From assembly GCA_031216915.1 (NCBI GenBank), contig CM062288.1, forward strand, positions 178,524,596 to 178,588,595: DNA of 64,000 nt. Direction: 5' to 3'. Position numbers and translations under genes: made by a program. The number at the start of each line of letters is the position of its first letter. Position 1 is the stretch's first letter. The notes below the pieces were generated by a model that searched no databases, was not told the DNA's origin, and saw nothing but the letters and a program-made list of their open reading frames with translations. Shown here one piece after another: positions 46,602 to 59,032 of this stretch. The stretch is from Pictodentalium vernedei. Lineage: Eukaryota; Mollusca; Scaphopoda; Dentaliida; Dentaliidae.

Positions 46602-47769
46602 TTTTTAGCTCAACTTTGACATAGTCAAATTTGAGGTTATGTCATGGCCCATCTGTCCGTCTGTCCATCCGTCAACAATTCAATACGGCTCGGACTAGAG
46701 GCTGTATTTATCAACCGATCTTCGTGAAACTTTTTGGGTACCTTTGTTATCACCTTGGGACAAGAACGAGTGTTTTGGGTGCGATCCAAAATTCAAGATG
46801 GCTGCCGGCGGCCATTTTGTACCAAAAGTAGGTACAATCAGTTTTTTGTATAGAACTTCTATATGAAGGTTCTGATTTGAATAAATTTCTGTATGAATGT
46901 TTAGTAACATGGAATACATGACATATAATACAGGTTTTTTTCTCGTGCAGAAATTATGCAAATTAGATGAACTTTAATTTATTCAGTGCTACTTGTACAC
47001 AGTAAGTGCACATGTCAATACGGCTTGGGCTGGAGGCTGTATTTAAGAACCGATCTTCACGAAACTTCTTGGGTACCTTTGTTATCACCTTGGGATGAAA
47101 ACGAGTGTTTTGGGGTGCGGTCCAAAATTCAAGATGGCTGCAGGCGGCCATTTTACACCAAAATTAGGTGCAATCAGTTTTTTTACAGAACTTCTATATG
47201 AAGGTTCTGATTTGAATAAATTTTTGTATGAATGTTTAGTAACATGGAATACATCACATTTGATACTGGTTTTTTTCTCATGCATAAATTATGCAAATTA
47301 GATGAACTTTGATTTATTCAGTGCTACTTACACACAGTTAGTACACATGCATGTCAATATGACTCAGGTTGGAGGCTGTATTTTTGAACCGATCTTCACA
47401 AAACTTCTTGGGTACCTTTGTTATCACCTTGGGACTAGAACAAGTGTTTTTGGGTGTGGTCCAAAATTTCAAGATGGCCACCGGCGGCCATTTAGACAAA
47501 CTTTAATTTATTCAGTGCTACTTATATACAGTAAGTGCACATTTCAATACTGCTCTGGCTAGAGGCATCTAACTGTCACTCACCTTTACAATACTTTACC
47601 TGTACATTTGTTACAGGCTACAGTCAGTATTTATGTACAGACTTTTACAATACTTTACTTGTAGCTTTGTGATCAGGTCATTACCTGGATGTGTGTCATT
47701 ACTGTGTCACATACTATACATGTACATGTCTTACACAAGCTGAGCTACAGTGTCTTTGACACTTTCATT
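46602..47769 (+). mobile_element. Dispersed repeat TTTTTAGCTCAACTTTG, second copy
   Basis: Same family and orientation as 22647-24480, with matching head (TAGCTCAACTTTGACATAGTC), CCGTCTGTCCATCCGTC block, CAATACGGCT units at about 46681 and 47018 plus a diverged third, and tail AAGCTGAGCTACAGTGTC...GACACTTTCATT. It sits inside the tandem of 45740-46600 and 47770-48095, so it inserted into that older repeat. Confidence 0.8.
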
Positions 47770-48099
47770 TATCAAACTTTTCAAACATAATGACTAACAA
47801 GTGGGCATACGCATGTTCCTAAAGTTTTGATGTATGACAATTTTAACCAGGTTATCTCCCACGAACTTAGATTTATTATGGATTTCCAAATGAGATTCTT
47901 GGGTGCACAACTCCTCCTACATTGAATATGTGCATATTTACAAACTTTCCATCTGTGATTTTTATGTGCTTATCACCCTCAATTTAGAAGATTTAAAGAT
48001 TTAATATAGATAAGAATATGAGATTTGATTTGCGGCAATTTTAACAACTTTATCTCCCTTGAACTTAAATTTACTATGGATTTCCAAATGAGATTCTTG

Positions 48100-49115
48100 T
48101 TATGCTCCCCCAAAAAATAGTTGCCGCCCTGTCCATCTATCTGTCCAAAACAAATGGTTTCCGGATGGTAACTCTAGTTTTCTTTAATGTATGACCTTAT
48201 AATTTTGCAGCCTTACTACCTACCTTGAAATGCAGGTCAAGTTCGATTTCACCATTCTGGCATTTACCGTTCCAGAGTTATGCCCCTTAAAAAGTCGCAA
48301 ATTAGTCAAATTAATGGTTTGCGGATGATAACTCCCTTTTGCCTTGATGTATGACCTTATAATTTTGCAACATTACTACCTGCCATGAAATGTAGGTGAG
48401 ATCTCATTTCACCGGTATGGCATGTACCATTCCAGAGTTATACCCATTGAAAAGTCACAAAATGATAAAATCAATGATTTCATGATCAAAACTCCACTTT
48501 ACTTTGATTTACGACGACATTATAATTTTGCAACATTACAACCTACAATGAAATTGAGATAAAGCTTGATTTTCACCATTATAGCATTTACTGTGCCAGT
48601 GTTATGTCCCTTGAAAAGTCACAAAATAATAAAATTAATGGTTTTCGGATGATAACTCGTTCGCTTTGACTTACGAGCTTATGATTTTGCAACATTACAA
48701 CCTACCGTGAATTGCAGGTTGAGTTCACTTTTCACCATTATGATATTTACCGTTCCAGAGTTATGTCTCTTGAAAAGTGACAAAATGGTAAAATCAATGA
48801 TTTCTGGATGATGACTTTATTTCGCGTCGACATATGACCTTATAATTTTGCAACTTTACTATGTACCATAAAATGCAGGTCAAGTTTGATTGTCATTGTT
48901 ATGACACTTACCATTCCAGAGTTCTGCCCCTTGAATAGTCGCAAAATGGTAAAATCAATTGTTTCAAGATAATAACTGTTGTTCAATTTGATGTACGACC
49001 TTATAATTTTGCAACCTTACTACCTACCATGAAATGTAGGTCAAGTTAAATTTTCACCATTATGGCATTCACGATTTCAGAGTTATGCCCCTTGAAATGT
49101 AGCAGAATGGTAAAG
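48100..49115 (+). repeat. 160-bp tandem repeat
   Basis: Six units. GACCTTATAATTTTGCAA begins near 48193, 48353, 48514, 48675, 48833 and 48995 (steps 158-162). Each has CCTACCNTGAAATGNAGGT and CATTCCAGAGTTATGCCCCT. No coding. Confidence 0.88.
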
Positions 49116-49435
49116 TGATAATACATTTCTTATGGTATCTTATTAAATGCCCATGTACAATCAAACCTGCTGAAACATTCACCCTAATTAAGCGGTGACC
49201 TGTCTTTAAAGGCCAATTTAATCTCCTTCCCAAAGAGCTTTTAATAGAGGTTTACTGTGTACTGTTACCCTTATTCTTCCACACGTTTTTATAATTTTTT
49301 TTTATATGGCTTAAATCATTGCACAGTTCTGCATTTGAAAAAATTAATATGTTGTTTCCATCAATTTGCATTTTGAGGAGCATCTGTTGGTGGTGCCAAC
49401 TTTTTACTTGTTTTCCATGTTTTTCACACCTGTAT

Positions 49436-49746
49436 TTTTATACACCCACTCTCAAAAGAGAGTGAAGGGATATACTGGATTGCATGTTTCCATCCCTCTG
49501 TGCATCCATCCATCCGCAGTGAGTCGATGGCTTTCAAAGAAATTTGGTATAAGGGATCCTTGTGACAAGCTGCTCCTGCACATGTTATAAAAAGTTGCCC
49601 GCTTATTTTTAACCAGAGTTACAGTCTTTGCTTTGTCAATTTTTCGTGATTTTTTGGTCCTTTCTTTGTTTTTTAATTAATTTATGCTTCTTTGGTCTAG
49701 CACTGCAGTGGGCATATAATTGCCTTCAGCAGTAGCTCTTGTTTTT
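49436..49746 (+). mobile_element. Short dispersed repeat TTTTTATACACCCACTC ... AGCTCTTGTTTTT
   Basis: It has a head hairpin (ACTCTCAAAAGAGAGT), a GTGCATCCATCCATCCG block and a tail CAGTGGGCATATAATTGCC...AGCTCTTG. The architecture parallels the other dispersed repeats here: hairpin, then CCATCC/CCGTCC block, then body, then GCTCTTG/CCTCTTGTT end. 49747-50479 holds no recognised gene. Confidence 0.6.
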
Positions 49747-51768
49747 ATTCACCGTAACATTTTATGCTATATGACTTAGTCTGTTGGCATATAGTTCTCA
49801 CCCCCCATGGGAACCCCAGGAAGTAAAACCGTGCTTGTTTAATGTGGAAAAAAAATTCTGTTTTACTAGTAAAATAGGCCCCAGTCACCAGTGCTTGGGG
49901 TTCCACAGTGCTCTAAAACAGACAACACGAGTATAAATGATTGACTAAACTTGACTTTAGTCCATATTATCGTTACAATTAGTCATTGTGCAGAAATATA
50001 TGACCTAAAACACCAATAAATATATAAAAATAGTCCTTTAAGTGTGTGGGGTTATAGCCCTCAAAATTCGCTTCAGCAATTGGCAATGTTGTAGCCATTT
50101 GCCAAAGCAAAATTGCTGGGCTTTGGCAACTAAATGCCGTAGCAGATTAATGAGATTATCGGCTTGGTGCTACATTGACTGTTTGGTATGGCATATGTCG
50201 TTAACAATAACCAGATGCCATCACCATTATGAAAGCAGCTTCGGCCAACTTCATCTTGCAAACAGCAAACATTACTGTGTCATACAGTCGAGCACACTCA
50301 TTATAAATGGTGTCTCTTTGTCTTATGACATAATGAAAAAAGTTCTGCCTGGTGTTGTACTGTAGTCATTCCATAATTGTGCGTACTATTCATCCACAAC
50401 ATTGGGTATGAAACGACTCCATCCGGTACTAAGTTTTTAAGTTACAGAGGTTACGAGTCAATGCATTGCAAGAATCTATATTTTTATACTGTACCAATGA
50501 CCCAGACTTAGCTGGTACTAACTCTAAAATATTTAGGACCAAACGCCAATTTTACCCCCCAATCCCCAAAATTTGCATCTAAAACCGAAAAATACATGTC
50601 CTATATGGTCCTCCATACTTTTACTCCACTGCGCATGCGGAGTGTCAAGGAGGTCTCAAAACTGCCGCCAAAAGTCATTCTTTGTTTGGCCCTCAATACA
50701 GTTACACTTCACTGTTATTTGTGCTTGTAAATCTCAGTTTTAAAGATGCCAGACGCATATTTATGAGAGAAATGGTGGATATATGGTGGAAATAGAAGGT
50801 GGAGAGGAGAAAACAGTGGAAACAAATGTTCAGGGCTGTAACTTATAATTATTTTACGAAATTGTTACATGTTACCTATTTTCGTGGCATGACCTTATTG
50901 TGGTCATTCTTGCTGTGAATGTTCCATTGTTTAATCAGCGTTTCCTCTCTCCCTTTCCTTTATTCCTCCCTAGCTATTCTCCCATGCTTTTGGCTTATTT
51001 TTTGTAATGTTTATTACTAAAATTTCTTGGGAGTTTTGGCTTGGAAACAGAATTATTTTCTGTTTGTTCCCCATGTGTTTAGGCGTTTTGATCTGCATCT
51101 ACCATCTGATGTTCTACAGTTTCTTCTCTGGAAGCCTCTGTTTTGCATCAGATAGTGTTTAAATTGGTAACTAATTTCGGGCCATGTTTGTTTCAGTGCC
51201 TGGAGTCATGTTTCCAGTTTGTTGACACTTTTGCTTATGTTGACAACTGTTACTTCTGACAATGATTACTTGTCTTCTGCTTAATTTAGTTCATAGCAAG
51301 ATACTTTAATATTGTCCGTAAGTGTTACATTAATTTTTCAAAATGATTAAAAAATTTTGTCCACACTTAGGCTTTTTTGGGATCCTTTGGGCTCAGGGTT
51401 CCCATTGGGAACTTGGGCTCTTCTGAAAATTTAAAAAAAAAAAATTTTTTTTTAAATTTTTTTCTTTTGAATGTTATAATGAATTATAATATATTATGTA
51501 TATTTATTTCAAAAGTTAGTGCGAGTAATATGATGGTGTATATTTTTTCTTGTTGAAAAAATAGTCTTCAATCGTAATGCGAGGATATCTTCCTCTAATT
51601 CACAAGTTCATTGTGTTTCTTATAGTCATTGTAGTCGCGTTGATTCTTCCTCTGTGTGTGTTGATTGATATGACAAAGTTGGAGACGTCTGTCACGGTAT
51701 TTTGTTGCGGTGAGAGGTCCATTACGGTCCTCGCTCCGTAGAGTCACTATATATTATCAGTTTCTTTT

Positions 51769-52252
51769 TACCTGCGTCGCCAGCGGCAGAGCAGGTCTAG
51801 TAACCGCTCGACTCTGTCCGTCAGTCCGTCCATCTGTCCGTCAGTCAGTCAGTCAGTCCGTCCGTCCGTCCGTCCATCCGTCTGTCCGTCCGTCCAAAAC
51901 ACTTTTTCCGTCAAAGTTTTCTTGGCTTCTATGAAAGGGAATGATTTTATATTTGGTCTGCTGCTTCATAATGATGAGTTGTATCGTGTAAGCAATTTTC
52001 AGATCTGCCATGCAGCCACTTCCTGTTTGCTGATACTTTGAAATTTTACTGTACCCACTGAACATTGAAATTTTTCGTCAAACTTTTCTCGGCTTCTATG
52101 CAAGGGATTGATTTTATATTTCATCTGGAGCCTGATAATGATCAGTTGTATCGTGTATGCAATTTTCAGATCCGCCATGCAGCCACTTCCTGTTTGCCGA
52201 TTCAGTTGCATGCAGCGACCAGGTCCAGACCCGGCATTGGTCTTGGCTTGTT
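51769..52252 (+). mobile_element. Tandem-core short element (pearl/Helentron-like), 2 units, in DIRS C
   Basis: Starts ACCTGCGTCGCCAGCGGCAG with a CCGTCCGTCCATCCG block. It then has two 167-bp-type units and ends GCAGCGACCAGGTCCAGACC ... GGTCTTGGCTTGT. It lies between TTTCTTTTT and CAGAACTC, where copy D has the uninterrupted TTTCTTTTTCAGAGG. So it inserted within a T-run with no visible duplication beyond T's. Sister copy at 53891. Confidence 0.8.
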
Positions 52253-52259
52253 CAGAACT

Positions 52260-53880
52260 CAAGTGAGGTTTTCGTGATGTCTTCAATAAGTGTGTCTCCG
52301 TCGTTGCAATATTAGGGCTAGCGGGAAGTGCTCAAGGTATTACGACAATTGCTGGGAGTTAGCTAGTTCTATCGAAGGCATTGTCGCCTGCTAGTCCGCC
52401 CGGGGTCGCGACCATTCACCAGGAAAGAATGGCTCAGCACCCGTGTTAGTCCATTGCGGTCCAGGGAAGCAGATTGGGTGATGCGAACACTATAAAACTT
52501 CAGATGTGCACACCCAGCAACGACGGATCCGAGGATAGTACGGAGGAAGCCTGTCAGTCCAATAGCTAGCTCGTCCAGGTCCCCCGGACCGCGAGTGAGA
52601 GAGACCCTCTCTCTCTTGCATCAACATCTGCGCCGCAATGTTGTTGTATGTTGTTCGCTTAGTCGGAGCTTACGTCCACTCCTCCTACTCGGGACGCTCC
52701 ATCGCATGACAGGCCTACGTGGCTGTTATATTGGCTTTCCACATGACTGCACCTTGGCTATGTGACCTCAGATTTCCAAGGGACGTTTGCATATTATATA
52801 AATGCAGGACTGAACGTCCCTGGTGCTCCTGCTTCGCCGACCAAGGAATACACGTCGACCAGGTCACTCCATCTGCTAGCCAAGGATACGAGACCTTTCC
52901 AGTTGGGACGTTCGCATATTATATAAATGCAGGAATGAACGTCCCGGGAGCTTCCAGTGGATATTTCACGTAGGACCGCGGCTCCACAGGTCTCATAGGG
53001 TAACATGAACTAGGTATTGTTACTGTGAAGTCTTTGTAAGTGTGCTTCCGTTGTCACAGTCAAATGAAGAGCTAGCGGTAAAGTGATCATACAAATACGT
53101 CAATTGCCTAAGAGGTCCCAAGTAGGATCGACGGCGTTGGCATCCGCTAGCTCGCCCGGTGTTGCGACCATTCACCGAATGGCTCAGCACCCGGGTTCGT
53201 CCGTTGTGGTCCAGAGAGGAGATTTGGGTGATGTGAGCACTATAAAATACTATGTGCACACCCAGTGACGTCGGATACGAGGATGGTATGGAGGAAGCCT
53301 ATTAGTCCGGTTCCTAGCTTGTCCAGGTCCTTCGGGCTGCGAGCGAGAGATGTTCCTCTCTCGTATTACAACATCTGGACCCAGATGTGGTACAAAACGT
53401 TTCTCACTCGGAGCATACGTCCGCCGTTCGGGACGCTCCGTTATATAGACAGTCGGGAGAGACTGCTCTTTCGGCTTCCTCATCCTCACGGCAGCACTCG
53501 CAACCGCATCTTGGCTACGTGACCTGTGATATTCAACTAACATCGCCGACCAGGGATTCTACGGCGACCAGGTCACGCCATCCAGGAGCCAAGGATACGA
53601 GTCCTTCATTCTCCGGACGTTCACATATTAGATGTATGCAAGAGTGAACGTCCAAGGAGCTTCCAGCGGCTAAATCCTATAAGACCGCACCTCCACAGCC
53701 CTCTGTTACGGACATGCTATCGCAGATAGCACAATTATCGCAGCATCCCAGCAACCGACAGTAACTCTGTCGGATCAGGAATTATCCGAGGAAGCTGGGT
53801 TGGTACGTTCCGCTGCAGGTTCAGACACGGATGACCAAGAATTACAAGTGGTCCGACAGGTTGGAGAAAGGGATACGGAT
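52260..53880 (+). pseudogene. DIRS C: duplicated gag leader and gag relic
   Basis: Two leader modules start near 52275 and 53030, each with GTG(T/C)...CCGTCGTTGCA/CCGTTGTCACA, GCTAGCGG, AGTG(C/A)TCA, CACCCAG. The gag frame at 53387-53647 reads SEHTSAVRDAPLYRQSGETA, then RSRHPGAKDTSPSFSGRSH. A GGACGTTTGCAT...ATGCAGGACTGAACGTCC palindrome occurs at 52781-52819 and again at 52909-52948. Stops present. Confidence 0.6.
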
Positions 53881-53890
53881 GAGTTGTTTT

Positions 53891-54652
53891 TACCTGCGTC
53901 GCCAGTGGCAGAGCAGGTCTAGTAACCGCTCGACTCCGTCCGTCCGTCCGTCAGTCCGTCCGAAACACTTCTTCCGTCAAAGTTTTCTTGGCTTCTATGC
54001 AAGGGATTGATTTTATATTTGGTCTGCTGCTTCATAATGATGAGTTGCATCGTGTAAGCAATTTTCAGATCTGCCGTGCAGCCACTTCCTGTTTGCCAAT
54101 ACTTTGCAATTTTACTGTACCCACTGAACATTGAAATTTTCCGTCAAGGTTTTCTCGGCTTCTATGCAAGGGATTGATTTTATATTTGGTCTGCTGCTTC
54201 ATAATGATGAGTTGTATCGTGTAAGCAATTTTCAGATCTGCCGTGCAGCCTCTTCCTGTTTGCCGATACTTTGAAATTTTACTGTACCCACTGAACATTG
54301 AAATTTTCCGTCAAGGTTTTCTTGGCTTCTATGCAAGGGATTGATTTTATATTTGGTCTGCTGCTTCATAATGATGAGTTGTATCGTGTAAGCAATTTTC
54401 AGATCTGCCGTGCAGCCACTTTCTGTTTGCCGATACTTTGAAATTTTACTGTACCCACTGAACATTGAAATTTTTCGTCAAACTTTTCTCAGCTTCTATG
54501 CAAGGGATTGATTTTATATTTCATCTGGAGCTTGATAATGATCAGTTGTATCGTGTATGCAATTTTCAGATCTGCTGTGCAGCCACTTCCTGTTTGCCGA
54601 TTCAATTGCATGCAGCGACGCAGGTCCAGACCCGGTATTGGTCTTGGCTTGT
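53891..54652 (+). mobile_element. Tandem-core short element (pearl/Helentron-like), 4 units, in DIRS C
   Basis: Same ends as 51769-52252 (ACCTGCGTCGCC ... GCGACGCAGGTCCAGACC ... GGCTTGT). ACCTGCGTCGC and GCGACGCAGGT form a subterminal inverted pair. Units step exactly 167 bp (CCACTGAACATTG at 54120, 54288, 54455). It interrupts gag just before TTTCCCTTTTCGGAACAAC. The small minus-strand frames in it are repeat translations. Confidence 0.82.
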
Positions 54653-54654
54653 TT

Positions 54655-56215
54655 CCCTTTTCGGAACAACATAATTGCCGTAGAGTGCATCCGGCAATGT
54701 CATCTGACGTTGTACCTCCGGACCAAAAAAATGCTGCGTTGCCAGATAAGAGTCTGATAGCACCACTGGACACAGAATTCTTAATCGGTTTAGAGTCATC
54801 ATCCCTCAGTTTCCGACATAGTCCAGATTTGTCTCACAGACATTGATCTGTTGAATGACGCTATATTATTTAACTTGCTACCTAAATGGGCAGGTCAGGT
54901 TTCTTATCGGCAATATATTCTACATCTGCCTTTCATCAATTCAACGAATATTTTGAAACGGCAGGATATAGCATTCTGAGAGTTCTCTGCATCTAGACGA
55001 CCAGGGCAGGACCGAGTATTGTTTTTTTACTGTCAATTCCAAACACGATGTTGGAAATAATAATGTCGTCTAGCAGGGTCAGCTTAGACGCATCATCGTA
55101 CGCAGATCACCTTACCAGAACGTTATCATTACGTCTCAAAGGGAAAAGAATTCTAGGATGATAATATCCTTAAGAGTTCTTTCAAGGGCCTCACGTAAAA
55201 CTCCGTTCTTTAGTGACAGTATGGAGCTGGTTAGACGTGACGCCAGGGTTTCCGCTAGGGGAAAATTTGTGGGTCAGTTAGTTTAAAGAAAGTGAAACTC
55301 AGACGAAGGCGTCTGCCGCACGTGCCAAAGGCACATGCGTGTACAGAGGGGGGTTTGGGAGGGGGGTTCTCCGCCCAGGAAAATTTTGATTTTTAGGTGC
55401 TCTCTGGGGCATTCTGGTCGCTAAAATGCTGAATAATTGAAGTGGAAAATATGTATTTTTTCCTCCTGCAATTCTCTAAATTCTCACGGGACACACAATA
55501 CTACATCTGGTCGGAGGTTTCTTAAAAATACAAACCCAAAACAACACAAAATCCACGAATCCTGACAGTGACTGGGATGCTTGACCTCAATTTTTTTTAT
55601 ACAACCCGATATGTGCCAACGTAAATAATTGGAAATGCAGAGAGAACGAATTATTCGAAAAGTACCATGGTGCGGACGTGTGACGTCATGCACGTGCAAT
55701 TACCTCATTTATCGCTCGAAATAAAAGCCAGTGATTTCGGACCAAACACGACAATTTGAGTCCTAAATTTTATAGGCGACGTTTAGGATTTGAACTTTGT
55801 TTCCCCCTCCTCTCGTCTGGGGGTTATAAAGTATCAGGTTGTCGCCAGTAACAGTAGGCATAGTATACAACATAATTATGCCTATATTACATGGAAATAA
55901 AGGATCCTGAGTGTCGTTGCGATACAGCATTGTACTCGACATTTTAACCACCAGCTTTTCTGACTGATCATAGTATGATTGGTGGGGGGAATGGGTCTGA
56001 TCGACAGACCCGCAGCCGGTTTAGCGGAAACCCTGTGTGACGCGGTCCTGGCTACATCCATGCGTGTAGATAGTAAGGTTAAAAACTCTCGCTCCGGTCT
56101 CCGGAGAGTTTTCTTCGATGGCAAGCTTTCCACAAGCTATGATCAGTTACCTAAGGAAGCTTTAGACTCTCTGCTATTAAAATTCTCTTCCATATAGTCG
56201 GATTCAGCAGAGAAG
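54655..56215 (+). pseudogene. DIRS C: gag C-terminal relic, split by a hAT element
   Basis: DASSYADHLTRTLSLRLKGK near 55090-55145 matches copy D (DVMSYTDHLTRAMAQRLNGK). RVLSRA...SMELVRRDA runs up to the hAT insertion at 55244, and VLATSMRVDSKVKN with VFFDGK resumes at 56044. Stops and shifts elsewhere. Confidence 0.65.
55244..56035. mobile_element. hAT-type element, 792 bp, with 8-bp target duplication
   Basis: Ends CAGGGTTTCCGCTAGG and, inward from the right, CAGGGTTTCCGCTAAAC: a 14-bp inverted repeat of hAT type. Flanks CGTGACGC (55236-55243) and TGTGACGC (56036-56043) form an 8-bp target duplication with one mismatch. Copy B (34898-34910) shows the unoccupied site in the homologous gag. 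No transposase frame; non-autonomous. Confidence 0.9.
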
Positions 56216-56479
56216 AGTAGGACAGGCACTTTTGGGCTGAATACATCCAAGGCAAGTTCCTTTAAGGTTCCTATGCGTCCTCTAAGTCTTATTCTAGAGA
56301 CCGTCAGGGTAGCGACTCATATAGGGGCAGTAATTATGGTCAGACATCCCTACGTCGAGGAGGACATAGCTTCTCCTTCCGCAAACCTCGCAGGATCAGG
56401 AGGTAATGGTTTTAACCTCTATCGTGTACTAGTGAGCGGAAGACGGTCGAGTTTCCCAATTATTTGGGAATAGATTACG

Positions 56480-57120
56480 GACGTCCCTTGGATTCAAGGG
56501 GTGATTTCGAAAGGACTATATTGTTCCTCAAACGAAATCCTCTGTCAACTCGGAGTTCAAGATGGACTCGGCTTCCGCCAAGTCAGTAGGATAGAGGCTC
56601 GCTTCCATCAGAAGTCTAGTCTCTTCTGGAATGATCGCGATGGAGATCGTAGAAATCCAGGAATTTCCAGGTTTCTACAACCATCCTTTTCTGGTTCCAA
56701 AAACCAGACGTCTTGTTCCGTTCACTCATTATTCGGAACTGGATAAACAAGCTGATCGTGGCTCCAAGTTTATATATGGAGTCTACCCGATCGGTCAGAG
56801 CGAGTATTCGGGTCTTCGATTATGCTGCATGCATAGATCTCAAGATGCATACTTTCACGCCATGGTACATCAGGCGTCAGAAAGTATCTTTGCTTCCTTA
56901 TCATAGGAGTCGTATATCAGTTCCGAGCAATATACTTTGGTCTGAATCTACCTCTCTAGGCCTTCGCTTGAATAACGGACTCGGTAATGTCTCATTTCCG
57001 AACTTATTCGTCTGCGATAACGGACAACAACATTCATACAGGTACGGCAATGAGTTAACGCTTCAGAACTATGTGCAGAATCTGCTTCTATTGCTCCGAC
57101 GTCTAGGGTTTCTTAAGTAA
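56480..57120 (+). pseudogene. DIRS C: reverse transcriptase relic
   Basis: FPGFYNHPFLVPKT (56650-56690) and the following SELDKQADRGSKF match the start of DIRS-type reverse transcriptases (fxGFYNxLFxVPKxxGxxRPIxDLxxLN, recalled pattern). DYAACIDLKMHTFTPWYIR (56818-56875) corresponds to the 'D(L/A)KDAYFH(V/I)' catalytic block but is shifted: the aligned aspartate block reads in two frames (SQDAYFHAMVHQAS in the other). The YxDD-equivalent is not preserved. Confidence 0.65.
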
Positions 57121-57449
57121 ATGAGGAGAAGTCGGATCTGGTATCATCCAAGTCATTCAACCACCAGAGGATGAGCTTCGTAATGCACAACTTTTTTGTT
57201 CGTCTGCCGTTACTCAGAACGAAATTATTCAGTTGTTGTGCTCTCCATTGTCTTTGCTCAGACAAGCCTCAGCTAGAGATCTTATGAGACTGATACGTTT
57301 AGGTGGAACTACCACGATTTTATTCCAATGCGGCGGTTATGCATTGGTCCTCTCCAAATTTCTTTAATTCAGTATTGGAGAGTGAAGATTCTTTCGCTCG
57401 ATACGGACATCGTTTTGTCTAATCAAGCGAATAAGAGATTCAGAATTGG

Positions 57450-57960
57450 GCAAGTTTTCTGGGCTTAACTCTTAGTTCCATTGCAACTGCCGGATCCGAG
57501 TTTTACAGTCTTGACGGATGCCAGTAAACAGGTTAGGTCATTTTCATTGAGCCCAACAGATTGAATTGCCAGGGTCTTTTGATTCCGTAGTTCCTTATCA
57601 GCACTCAAACATTTTGGCTTGCGCTACGTTATTGGATAACGTAATTCAGAATGTTTATATGCTAATTCTGTCCGACAATTCGATGGTATTAGCGTATTTT
57701 CGGAATTTTAGAGGCACTCATCCCATCCTGTTATTCATGTTAACAGAATCTATCTTTCGGTTGCTACTAGAACATCAAGTTCTCCTATCAGTCTGTCATA
57801 TTCCGGGTCGTCCGAACGTATTAGCGGACTCCCTTCACAGAGGGGCCGTTTGTTGCCAAGAGAATTGGTTTTCAACAAACGAGTTTTCAATCAGATTGCT
57901 ACCATGGCGAGTGGCCAATGATCTATTATTCGCGACGCATCTCAACAATTAGTTGCAGAC
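57450..57960 (+). pseudogene. DIRS C: RNase H relic
   Basis: Frame at 57566-57952 reads LDNVIQNVYMLILSDNSMVL, AYFRNFRGTHP and later HIPGRPNVLADSLHRG. The SDNxxxxAYxxxxGGT...HIPGxxNxxADxLSR pattern is that of DIRS/Ty3-type RNase H. The upstream segment TDASKQ (57515) would hold the second half of the aspartate set. Stop codons disrupt it. Confidence 0.75.
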
Positions 57961-58139
57961 GTATGTGTCATTATGTTCGGATCTTCGAGCGTTTGCAATA
58001 AACGCTCTAGAGATCTTGTTAGATGGAATAATAAGATATGCGTATTTTGCTTTAGAGTAATTATTTCAATGCAAATTCTGTTGGTAGCTTCTCTAGCTCC
58101 ACAAGACTGTGGACTATTTACTCAGCCGTCTGTTGTGGG

Positions 58140-58440
58140 ACATGCCGTGGAAGCTTCCTCCACATTTCGGTCCATTCTATGGTCAGATGGATTCAATCTA
58201 CTGTCTGTTCTGCTTATGATTATTTCTTCATTCAGTAGTCTGTGTTTTAGTTTAAGCTCATGAAGTAAGAGTTCCTCTATTTCATGGGCTTAAGCTATTA
58301 ATATGGTTATTACAGATTTAATGAGGGCTGCATATTAGTGTTAGTCCTCCATTTTCATGATTTTGTATCTGAGAATATTGAGTCCTTTTCTACAGATCTA
58401 CATTGTTTAGGTCCGCTATTTTTTACTCTGAAGGTAGTCT
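58140..58440 (+). pseudogene. DIRS C: remnant of the recombinase end
   Basis: EASSTFRSILWSDGFNLL is followed directly by sequence parallel to the C-terminal recombinase relic of copy B (SSKSSSISWA; TDLMRAAY; LRILSPF). The central recombinase present in B and D is deleted here. Confidence 0.5.
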
Positions 58441-59032
58441 ACTAAATAGTGGCAACTACGTGTGTATAGGCTTTCGATTCCGGCAGTGACTCTGTCCTGC
58501 TGCTCTCTTTGCTCTGGAGTATTTGATCCAGGGCAAGGAAAAGAGGGGGTGGGGGGGTGTTCCCTTATGTCACCTGCTTTAAAGCAAGGGAATACCTCCC
58601 TTGGACTTAGTAATTCCGTGTCGGTTCCGAGATATTTTTAGGGTTAAGCCTATGTTTACTCATCTGTGTAATATTTTTTAGTGTTAATTGGTGTGAAGCA
58701 TTCGTATATATATTCGTGATTAATTGAGCGTTAATATACAATCCTTGAACACTTTTAAATGAGTATATAGAGTCTCATTTCTCTAGACTCCCGCATTAGT
58801 TGGCTTTCCTTAAAAAATATTAATATAAAGGGTTATACTAGATGTTTATAGACATCATTGATGTTATTGTGTTCAATTACAGAATAGTATTGTGTCTTTC
58901 TTTTTTGTTACAAATAAGAAAGATACATGTAAGACTATCTCTCCTTTTCTCCTTAAGGGGATAGGTCTGTTTTAGGTAAATGAGTCTATTGGATTTTCCT
59001 TATGTCCTAGGCCCTCCAACCTTTTTACTATT

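Noticed and set aside
50042-50365. 107-codon open frame as a further dynein exon
   Set aside because: No resemblance to the dynein tail and no good splice sites in frame.
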